DNA from: CAZBBB01 sp964490005
Lineage (GTDB): Bacteria; Planctomycetota; B15-G4
DNA: 7,694 nt
Reading direction: 5' to 3'
Assembly: GCA_964490005.1 (NCBI GenBank)
Contig: CAZBBB010000127.1
Location: 1-7,694 of the forward strand
The position numbers were made by a program, and so were the translations under genes. Below are positions 1 through 6,953 of the stretch, one piece after another. The notes under the pieces are model-generated. The model was given only the letters and a program-made list of their open reading frames with translations. It had not been told where the DNA came from and did no database searches. Position 1 is the stretch's first letter; every line of letters starts with the position of its first letter.

Positions 1-1
1 G

Positions 2-3000
2 GCGCGCGCGGCGCGCACGCCCGGCGCGTCGGCCGCGGCGCCCTCCGCGGCGCCGCGCGTCGCGCCGCTGCCCTCGGTCGTCGCGCCCCACTGGGAGCAC
101 GAGCTGGTCGTCGCGCGCCTCGGCCCGCGCAATCCCTTCGCGCAGTGGCCCGACCCCGGCGAGGGGCCGATCGCGCCGATCCGGCCGGCGATCGTCGACG
201 GCGTGGCCTACGTCGCCGACTCGATCTCCGTCACGGCGCTCGACGCCATCTCGGGGCGGTTGCTCTGGCACCACGCCGGCCCGCTCGAGACCGTCGCCGG
301 GCAGGGCTGGAACAGCCCGTACTTCACCTTCGACATCTACGTCGACGGCTGGCGCGGGCGCGCCGTCTCGCCCTTCCTGTGCGCCGAGCCGCTGGTCGCC
401 GGAGAGCGCGTCTTCGCGTCGGTGCAGGCGCTCGAGCCGCGGCGCGAGCTGCACCAGTTCGACCGCATCCCGATCAACTGGCCGCTGCCGCGGCGCCAGC
501 TCGTCGCGCTGCAGCGCGGCACGGGCGCCCGCCTGTGGGAGCAGGGCCACGCCGGCCCGCAGGACGGCGACTTCTTGGAGCGCTTCTCGGTCGCGGGACC
601 GCCCGCGCTGCACGCCGGGCTGCTGTGCGCGGCGGGCGTCGTCACGCAGGGCGCGCTCAACAGTTACGCCGTCGCGCTCGACCCGGCGAGCGGCGCGCTC
701 GTCTGGCGCACGCTGCTGTGCGCCGGGCAGCAGGACCTGACGATGTTCAACCGGCCCTTCCAGGAGCACACGGCCAGCCCGGCGCTCGCGGCGGACGGCG
801 CGGTGTACGTCTCGACCAACCTCGGCGTGGTCGGCTGCCTCGATGCGCTTTCGGGTCGGCTGCGCTGGCTGGCGGCCTACGAGACCGTCGCGCGTCGCGC
901 CAGTCGCGCGCCGGAGGAGGACCTGCGGCGCGGCATCGGCTGGCTGAACGCCGCGCCCTTCCTCGAGAGCGGCCGGCTGATCGTCGCGCCCCTCGACGGC
1001 ACGGCGCTGCTGGCCCTCGACCCGTCGACCGGCAAGGAATTGTGGTCGGTCGAGCGCAGCACCTTCACGACGCGCAGCGAGGCGCACCAGGCGCTCGGGA
1101 CCGGCGACGGGCGCGTGCTCGTCCTGCACGACGACCGCGTCGAATGCTGGCGCGCGAGCGACGGACTGCGGCTGTGGAGCCGCAGCTTCGCGCTCGACCG
1201 CGAGGACGCCCTCACCGGCGCGGCGGCGCTGGTCGACGGCCGCCTCGTGCAGCCGACGCTGTCGGGCGCGCTCGTGCTCGACCTCGAGCGCCGCGAAACG
1301 CTCGGGCGGCTCACGCTGCACGGAGGGCCCGCCGCGCGCGGCCTGCGGCGGCTGGTCCCCACCGGGACGGGCCTGCTGCTCACGGACAACGCGCGGCTGT
1401 ACGGCGCGCTCGACCTGCAGGCGCAACTGGCCGACGTGCTGGCGCGCGAGCACGAAGGGCCGGCGCAGCGGCTCGCGGCGGCCGAGCTGCTGCTCGTCGC
1501 CGAGCGCCTGCCGGAGGCCGAGGAGCGCTACGACCTGCTGCTCGCGAGCGACACCGACGCCGAGCGGCTGGCCCGCGCGCGCACCGGCCGCCTCGAGACC
1601 GCGCTGCGCCGCGCGCGCAGCGACGGAGGGGTCGCGCGCTGGGAGGCGCTCCTCGAGACGGCGCGCCGCCTCGGTCGGCCCTGGCTGGTGGGGCGCGAGG
1701 CGCTGATCGCGCTCGAGGAACTCGGCGCGCACGCGCGCGTCGACCTGTGGCTGGCCACGCTCGCGAGCGACGATCCCGAGCGCCGCGTCGATCTGGGGCC
1801 GCTCTCGCCCGACGGCGCGCAGCCGCTGGGACTGCTCGCCGACCGCCGGCTGATCCACGGCGATGCCCCCGAGGCGGCCGTCGCGCGACTGCAGCGGCTG
1901 ATCGAGTTCTGGCCCGACCTCGTCTGGGACGGCCGCAGCGTGCGCGAGCAGGCCGCGCGGCGCATCGCCGCCCTGCTCGAGGAGCACGGCGCGCAGCTCT
2001 ACGCGCCCTGGGAGGAGGCGGCGCGCGCCGCCCTCGCGCTGGGCGACGACGCCGCGTCGCTGCGCCTGGTCGAGGAGCGCTATCCGGCGGCGCGGGTGGT
2101 GGCCGACGCGCGCCTGGCGCGCCTGCAGGCCGAACTGCAGCACGGGCGGGCCGTCGACGTGCTCGAGCAGGTCTCGGCGCTGCCGGGCTTGGCGCACGAC
2201 CCGCGCCTGGCCGAGCTGCGCGTGCGCGCCGCGCGCCTGGCCGGCGAGGCGGCCTTCGCCGACGCGCTCGGCGGGACGCCGTCGAGCCCGCCGACGTGGC
2301 TGCCGCGGCTGCCCGCCGCCGGGGCCCGGCTCTCGCGCCACGAGATCACGACGCGCGGCAGCGTCGGCTTCCCGAGCCTGGTCGGGCGCCCGGGCCCGGC
2401 CTTCGCGTCGCACGCGCTGGGGCTGATCTTCGGCACCGGCGAGCTGTTCCTGTTCGACGCGGCGCGCGCGGCCCTGAGCTGGCGGCGCCCGGTGCCGGGC
2501 GGCATCGCCTATCCGACGCCGGGCCTGGTCGAACTGCTGGCCGCCGAGGAGCGGCTCTTCGTGCACGTCTTCCGCCAGCGGCGCGGCGGCGACGGCCCGC
2601 AGAGCGACCTGCTCGAGGCCGTCTCGCTGCACGACGGCGCCACGCTGTGGTCGCGCGAACTGCCCGGCGACAGTCGGGGCACGGCGATCGCCGGCGGCCT
2701 CGTGCTGCGCCTCGACGAGGACGCCGACGGCCCGGCGCGCGTCTTCCGGCTCACGGGCCACGGGCAGGCGAGCGGCGCGCGGCTGTTGGCGCTCGATCTG
2801 CCGCCCTGCGTGCACGCGCGGCTGTACGCGCCCGGCGGCGTGCCCGTCGTCTTCACGGCGCGCGACATGCTGCGCGACGGCACGCCCGTGGGCGGGCGGC
2901 TGCAGCGCGTCGACCTCGCGACCGGCGCGCTGGTCACGCTGTTCGAGGCGCCCGAGGAGTCGCCGGCGGTGCTGCTCGCCGTCGACGAGCCGCCCTGCCT

Positions 3001-3610
3001 GCTGCTGAGCACGCGCGCGCCCGAGCCGGGCCGCGGCGCGCGGCTGTTCGGCCTCGACCCGCTCGGTCGGCTTCCGGGCTGGGAGGCCGAACTGCAGGCC
3101 ACGGTGATCTCGCGCGACGTGCTGCAGGCCGGACTGCAGGGGCGGCTGCTCTTCACGTCGCTGCACGGCGCGGGGGCCGTGCTGCAGCCGATCGACGTGC
3201 GCCTCGGCCCGCAGCCCGGCCGGGAGCTGTCGGCCGGCGTCTCCATCCTCGGCGGGCAGTCGGCCGGGCCGAGCGCGCGGCTCGTGCTGCGGGACAACGA
3301 CGATCCCGCGCGGCTGCTGGTCGCGTCGACCGCCGACGGAAGGCTGCTGCACGAGGTGCGGCTGCCCGACGCGCCGCGCGTGCCGCCGCGCGTGATGCAC
3401 GGGCGCGACGGCTGGCTGCTCGTCGTCGATCCGCTCATCCGGGGCGAGCCGGCCCTGCTGCGCGTCTTCGATGCCGACTCGGGGAGGGAGCGCTACAGTA
3501 CGGTCCTCGACGACCTCGCGCTGCGCGGCCGGTCCGAGGTCCTGCTCGCGGAGAACGCGGTGCTGGTCGCCAATGGAGGCATCGTGCGCGTGTTGAGGAA
3601 CGACCCGTGA
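2..3610 (+). CDS. PQQ-like beta-propeller / TPR-like protein, 5' partial
   Basis: The frame is open from base 2 to the TGA at 3608-3610, giving 1202 visible residues; the true start is upstream. The GTG at 203 is not a credible start, because it falls inside the first propeller strand and coding character continues before it. Residues 1-30 are an Ala/Pro-rich linker. A first propeller (about 50-470) shows six PQQ-type repeat ends of the form ALDxxxGxxxW, closing at W89, W179, W235, W289, W348 and W392. Residues about 475-760 are helical and TPR-like, with paired Leu/Ala-rich helices. From about 775 to the end a second, degenerate propeller shows similar repeats (W827, W883, and FDADSGRERY near the C-terminus). 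There is no adjacent Cys-Cys pair and no evident quinoprotein dehydrogenase active site, so a BamB-like scaffolding role is more likely than catalysis (inference). The stop overlaps the next gene by four bases. The family call is firm; the function is unknown. Confidence 0.88.
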   Translation, partial: ARAARTPGASAAAPSAAPRVAPLPSVVAPHWEHELVVARLGPRNPFAQWPDPGEGPIAPIRPAIVDGVAYVADSISVTALDAISGRLLWHHAGPLETVAGQGWNSPYFTFDIYVDGWRGRAVSPFLCAEPLVAGERVFASVQALEPRRELHQFDRIPINWPLPRRQLVALQRGTGARLWEQGHAGPQDGDFLERFSVAGPPALHAGLLCAAGVVTQGALNSYAVALDPASGALVWRTLLCAGQQDLTMFNRPFQEHTASPALAADGAVYVSTNLGVVGCLDALSGRLRWLAAYETVARRASRAPEEDLRRGIGWLNAAPFLESGRLIVAPLDGTALLALDPSTGKELWSVERSTFTTRSEAHQALGTGDGRVLVLHDDRVECWRASDGLRLWSRSFALDREDALTGAAALVDGRLVQPTLSGALVLDLERRETLGRLTLHGGPAARGLRRLVPTGTGLLLTDNARLYGALDLQAQLADVLAREHEGPAQRLAAAELLLVAERLPEAEERYDLLLASDTDAERLARARTGRLETALRRARSDGGVARWEALLETARRLGRPWLVGREALIALEELGAHARVDLWLATLASDDPERRVDLGPLSPDGAQPLGLLADRRLIHGDAPEAAVARLQRLIEFWPDLVWDGRSVREQAARRIAALLEEHGAQLYAPWEEAARAALALGDDAASLRLVEERYPAARVVADARLARLQAELQHGRAVDVLEQVSALPGLAHDPRLAELRVRAARLAGEAAFADALGGTPSSPPTWLPRLPAAGARLSRHEITTRGSVGFPSLVGRPGPAFASHALGLIFGTGELFLFDAARAALSWRRPVPGGIAYPTPGLVELLAAEERLFVHVFRQRRGGDGPQSDLLEAVSLHDGATLWSRELPGDSRGTAIAGGLVLRLDEDADGPARVFRLTGHGQASGARLLALDLPPCVHARLYAPGGVPVVFTARDMLRDGTPVGGRLQRVDLATGALVTLFEAPEESPAVLLAVDEPPCLLLSTRAPEPGRGARLFGLDPLGRLPGWEAELQATVISRDVLQAGLQGRLLFTSLHGAGAVLQPIDVRLGPQPGRELSAGVSILGGQSAGPSARLVLRDNDDPARLLVASTADGRLLHEVRLPDAPRVPPRVMHGRDGWLLVVDPLIRGEPALLRVFDADSGRERYSTVLDDLALRGRSEVLLAENAVLVANGGIVRVLRNDP
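3595..3599 (+). promoter_or_regulatory. Shine-Dalgarno site for the toroid gene
   Basis: GAGGA lies seven bases before the GTG at 3607, inside the last codons of the propeller gene. It supports GTG 3607 as the start of the second gene rather than any upstream codon in the long open frame. Confidence 0.7.
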
Positions 3611-4743
3611 TCGGGCGGCGAGCGGCGATCGCCGTCGCGGCCCTGGCGCTGGCCGCGCTCCTCGCGGGGCGCGCGTCGGCGCAGGTCGCGAGCGCGATCA
3701 CGACCGAGTCGGTGGCGGCCGTCGACCGCGCGCTGGCCTGGCTGGCCGAACACCAGAACCCCGACGGGAGCTGGACGGCCGACGTGGGTTTCAAGCTCAA
3801 CCAGAGCTACGAGATCACCGCGCGCAGCGCGCCGCACGTGGGCGTGACGGGGCTCGCGGGGCTGGCCTTCCTCTCGGCCGGGCACCTGCCCGGACGCGGC
3901 CGCTACGGCGACGTGCTCGCGCGCGCGGTGCAGTTCGAGCTGTCCTGCGTGCAGGAGGACGGCTTCATCACGGCGCACGAGACGCGCATGTACAGCCACG
4001 CCTTCGCGACGCTGTTCCTCGCCGAGGTCTACGGCATGAGCGACCGCAAGGACATCCGCGGCAAGCTGCAGGCGGCCGTCGACCTGATCGTCGCCGCGCA
4101 GAACGCCGAGGGCGCCTGGCGCTACGTGCCCTACGCGGTCGAGTCCGACATGTCGATCGCCGTGTGCCAGCTCAATGCGCTGCGCGCGGCGCGCAACGTC
4201 GGCATCCGCGTGCCGAAGAGCACGATCGCGCGCGCGCAGGGCTACGTCGCGCGCAGCTACGTCGCGACCGACGAGGGCGCGCGCTACTCGATCGACAACT
4301 ACTACCGGCTCGAGAAGGGCAGCTTCCGCTACCAGGCGATGCGCAACACGCGCTCGTCCTTCGCGCTCACGGCGGCGGGGATCGCGGCCCTGCACAACGC
4401 CGGCCTGTACGCGACGCTGCTGCAGAGCGAAGACCGCACGATCGACCTCGCCGCCAGCGTGGAGTTCCTCAAGGACAGCCACGAACTGGTCTCGGGGCGC
4501 TCGCCCTACGCCTTCCACTACTTCTACTGGTACGGGCACTACTACGCCGCGCAGGCGCTGTACGTGCTCGGCGGGCCGGCCTGGGAGTGGTACTACCCGC
4601 AGCTGCGCGAGGAGCTGATCGCGGCGCAGCGTCCCGACGGCAGCCTGCCCTGCCGCATCGGCCCCGGCGAGAGCTTCTCGACCGCGGTGGGGGCGCTCAT
4701 CCTGTCGATGCCGTACGGCTACCTGCCGGTGTTCCAGCGATGA
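3607..4743 (+). CDS. Exported prenyltransferase/squalene-oxidase repeat (alpha/alpha toroid) protein
   Basis: This is a 378-residue protein starting at GTG 3607, chosen because of the Shine-Dalgarno site, the signal peptide directly after it and the GTGA overlap with the previous stop. Residues 1-25 are a signal peptide (RR, Ala/Leu core, ASA then Q26). The mature part has six helical repeats typical of an alpha6/alpha6 toroid, at about 80-92, 129-143, 181-199, 250-268, 304-323 and 356-375. QW-type motifs are HQNPDGSW (49-56), QNAEGAW (165-171) and a degenerate QRPDGS (341-346) that lacks the Trp. Residues 301-330 are strikingly rich in Tyr, Phe, Trp and His, and the protein ends in YLPVFQR, as I recall for planctomycete members of this family. 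There is no DxDD or DCTA cyclase acid motif, no obvious prenyltransferase zinc triad, and no terpenoid gene nearby. It is therefore probably not a terpene cyclase; a binding role in the periplasm is inferred. The frame stays open upstream to 145, but that part is antisense-like noise over gene 1. Confidence 0.9.
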   Translation: MIGRRAAIAVAALALAALLAGRASAQVASAITTESVAAVDRALAWLAEHQNPDGSWTADVGFKLNQSYEITARSAPHVGVTGLAGLAFLSAGHLPGRGRYGDVLARAVQFELSCVQEDGFITAHETRMYSHAFATLFLAEVYGMSDRKDIRGKLQAAVDLIVAAQNAEGAWRYVPYAVESDMSIAVCQLNALRAARNVGIRVPKSTIARAQGYVARSYVATDEGARYSIDNYYRLEKGSFRYQAMRNTRSSFALTAAGIAALHNAGLYATLLQSEDRTIDLAASVEFLKDSHELVSGRSPYAFHYFYWYGHYYAAQALYVLGGPAWEWYYPQLREELIAAQRPDGSLPCRIGPGESFSTAVGALILSMPYGYLPVFQR

Positions 4744-6953
4744 AGGTCGCGGGTCCGCCGCCGGTCCGGCCCGCCGCGGGCGGGGCGCTCGTCGCGCGCC
4801 TCGACCAGGTGCGCGCGCGCATCCGCCTGCTGCGCACGCTGGCCGGCCTGGGGCGCCTGCTGACCGGCACGAGTCTCGCGCTCGTGCTGCTCTACGCGGC
4901 CGACCGCTGGCTCGAGCTGCCGCTCGCCGTGCGCGCGGCGCTCGGCCTGCTCGTCGCGGCGGCGGCGGGCCGCGAGGTCTGGCGTCACGTCGCCCGGCCG
5001 CTGTTCCGGGGGCCCGATCGCGCCGACGCGGCGCGGCTGATCGAACGCGTGCTGCCCGAGTCGGAGGGGCGCCTGATCTCGGCGCTGCAGCTCGGCGCCG
5101 GCGAACCCGGCAGCCTGGGCGCGGCGGTGCAGGCGCAGGCCGAGGAGCTGTGCCGCGGGCGCGACCTGCGCGCGCTGCTCTTCGCCCGGCCCTCGCTGCG
5201 CCTCGCCGCGCGCGGCGCGAGCTGCGCCGGCGCGCTGCTGCTGCTCGTGGCGACGACCGCCCCGCACGTCGACGTCTTCGTCCGCCGCTGGACGCTGCGC
5301 GAAGTGCCCTGGCCGCGCGACACGCGGCTCTCGATGAGCATCGCCGAGCGCGGGCCGGCGCACCTGACCCTGCCCGACGGCACGCTGCTCGCCGCGCGCG
5401 GCGGGCTGGTCGAGGCCGTCGCGAGCGTCGCGGGCAAGGACCCCGGGCGCGTGGAGTTCGTCGCCGCCGGGCCGCGCGGCGAGCGCGCCGTGATGATGGG
5501 CGTGCTGCCCGAGCGCGGCTGGCAGGGACAGCTCGTCATCGAGCGCGACGACCGCGAGCTGTTCGTGCGCGGCGGCGACGACGAGGGCGGCCCGTCGCGG
5601 CGCGCGCTGCAGGTGATCGAGCCGCCGCGCCTCGAGGCGCCCGAGTTCACGCTGCGGCCGCCGGCCTACCTGGGGCAGCCGGCGCGCGTGACCGGGCCCG
5701 AGGGGCTGGCCGTCGACGAAGGCACGGCGATCGGGGTGCGCGGCGTCGTGCAGGGCGAGGTGCAGGCCGCCGAGCTGCGCCTGGCCGTGGCCGGCAGCGC
5801 GCTGCCGCTGGCGCAGCAGCCCGTCGACGGCGGCGTGCAGCTCACCGGCGAGCTGCTCGCCGACGCCTCCGACACGCTGTCCTTCGTGCTCACGGGCCCC
5901 TACGGGCTGGCCACGCCCGATCCCAGTCATCACCCGCTGCTCGTGCGCAAGGACCGCGCGCCCGTGCTGCGCGTGTTCCACCCGGCGCGCTCGGACCTCA
6001 AGGTCACGGCGCGCGCCGTCGTGCCCTTCGGCGTCGTGGCCGAGGACGACCACGGCGTGGTGGCCGTCGAGCTGCTGCTGGGCGACGCGCCGCCGCTCGC
6101 GCTGGCGGCCGATCCGGCGCGTCCCGAGAGCCATCGGCTGGTGCTCGATCTGGCGACGACGCCGTCGGCCGGCTCGCGCGCCTACCGGCTGCTGGCGCGC
6201 GACGGCCGGCAACTGCCCGGGCGCGGACCGCAGGAGGCCGCGATCGAGGGTCGGCGCCTCGACGTCGTCGACGAGGGCGAGCTGCTGCGCCTGCTGGCCG
6301 ATCGCCAACTGCGCCTCAAGGAGAGCTTCCGCGCGCTGCGCGACCGCCAGCAGGCGGCCCTCGACGAGGTCGCGCTGCTCGCCGCCGATCCGCCGCCGGC
6401 CGACGCCCCCGAACTGGTCGCCGCCGTCGTCGCGCAGAACCAGGTCACGACGCGCCTCACGCGCGAGGCGCAGGAGCTGTGCAGCGTGCTCGACGAGAGC
6501 ATCTGGAACCGCCTCGACCCGGGCCCCGGGGCGGCGGCCGTGCTCGAGTGGCGCATGCGCGACTGGAGTTCCGCGCCGGTGAGCGACGCCTTCCTGCCCG
6601 CGGCCTGGGCCGCGCTGGCCGACGAGTACGCCGCCGGGCGCTTCGGCCGCCTCGACCTGCTCGGACGGCTGCTCGACATGGCGAGCCTCGCGTTGCGCCT
6701 GCAGCAGACCGACTCGCCCGACGCGCACGCCCGGCTGGCGCAGGCGCGCACGGCGCCCGACGCCGGGACGCTCGCGGCCGCGCTCGACGCGCAGCGCCGG
6801 GTGCTGGCCGGCCTCGAGCAGCTGCTCGGTCGCATGGACGAGTGGGAGGACTACCAGGAGGTCCTCTTGGTCGTGAAGACGCTCATCGACGAGCAGAGCG
6901 CGGTGCGGGCCCGCGCGCAGGCGGCGCTCTCGGGCGGGAGGACCAGCCAGTGA
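4740..6953 (+). CDS. DUF4175-like membrane-anchored protein
   Basis: A 737-residue protein starting at ATG 4740, whose ATGA overlaps the stop of the toroid gene. Three hydrophobic segments lie near the N-terminus, at about 35-54, 61-77 and 159-174. Between the second and third is a motif resembling the DUF4175 family (RLIERVLPESEGRLISALQL, residues 99-118). After the third segment the chain is beta-rich and probably periplasmic. It includes the PPAYLGQPARV stretch (Tyr310), which resembles the PPAYTG signature of DUF4175/TIGR02302 proteins, and an EDDHGV motif (435-440), as in Ig-like modules of these proteins. From about residue 510 to the end it is charged and helical, possibly coiled coil. 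No catalytic motif is visible. It is shorter than many family members, which as I recall often carry long low-complexity C-termini. The family call rests on motif resemblance, not a search; the function is unknown. There is no clear Shine-Dalgarno site, so reinitiation after the toroid gene is likely. Confidence 0.85.
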   Translation: MKVAGPPPVRPAAGGALVARLDQVRARIRLLRTLAGLGRLLTGTSLALVLLYAADRWLELPLAVRAALGLLVAAAAGREVWRHVARPLFRGPDRADAARLIERVLPESEGRLISALQLGAGEPGSLGAAVQAQAEELCRGRDLRALLFARPSLRLAARGASCAGALLLLVATTAPHVDVFVRRWTLREVPWPRDTRLSMSIAERGPAHLTLPDGTLLAARGGLVEAVASVAGKDPGRVEFVAAGPRGERAVMMGVLPERGWQGQLVIERDDRELFVRGGDDEGGPSRRALQVIEPPRLEAPEFTLRPPAYLGQPARVTGPEGLAVDEGTAIGVRGVVQGEVQAAELRLAVAGSALPLAQQPVDGGVQLTGELLADASDTLSFVLTGPYGLATPDPSHHPLLVRKDRAPVLRVFHPARSDLKVTARAVVPFGVVAEDDHGVVAVELLLGDAPPLALAADPARPESHRLVLDLATTPSAGSRAYRLLARDGRQLPGRGPQEAAIEGRRLDVVDEGELLRLLADRQLRLKESFRALRDRQQAALDEVALLAADPPPADAPELVAAVVAQNQVTTRLTREAQELCSVLDESIWNRLDPGPGAAAVLEWRMRDWSSAPVSDAFLPAAWAALADEYAAGRFGRLDLLGRLLDMASLALRLQQTDSPDAHARLAQARTAPDAGTLAAALDAQRRVLAGLEQLLGRMDEWEDYQEVLLVVKTLIDEQSAVRARAQAALSGGRTSQ
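6936..6942 (+). promoter_or_regulatory. Shine-Dalgarno site for the coiled-coil gene
   Basis: GGGAGGA ends seven bases before the GTG at 6950. It is the strongest ribosome binding site in the window, lies within the last codons of the DUF4175-like gene, and fixes the start of the last gene. Confidence 0.75.

Noticed and set aside
1..60. GCGCGC-rich start of the window as a simple repeat or regulatory element
   Set aside because: GCGC and CGCG runs occur throughout the window inside coding sequence and reflect base composition and Ala/Arg codons.
203..1200. The propeller as a PQQ-dependent alcohol dehydrogenase
   Set aside because: There is no adjacent Cys-Cys pair, no recognisable PQQ/calcium site and no cytochrome partner gene. 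The repeats alone fit a scaffold such as BamB equally well.
145..3606. The long open frame upstream of the toroid gene read as coding sequence
   Set aside because: Its translation is Arg/Ala-rich low complexity, while the +2 frame across the same bases encodes clear propeller repeats. The toroid protein has its own signal peptide and ribosome binding site at 3607.
3493..4539. A 348-codon open frame on the minus strand
   Set aside because: It mirrors the toroid gene, whose plus-strand product has family motifs; the antisense product shows none.
4164..4739. An upstream extension of the DUF4175-like frame into the toroid gene
   Set aside because: The extension is Arg/Ala-rich noise over a well-supported gene. 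ATG 4740 overlaps the preceding stop in the same pattern as the other junctions.
4719..6728. A 669-codon open frame on the minus strand
   Set aside because: It lies opposite the DUF4175-like gene, is rich in Arg, Ala, Gly, Gln and His without domain motifs, and is a typical high-GC mirror frame.
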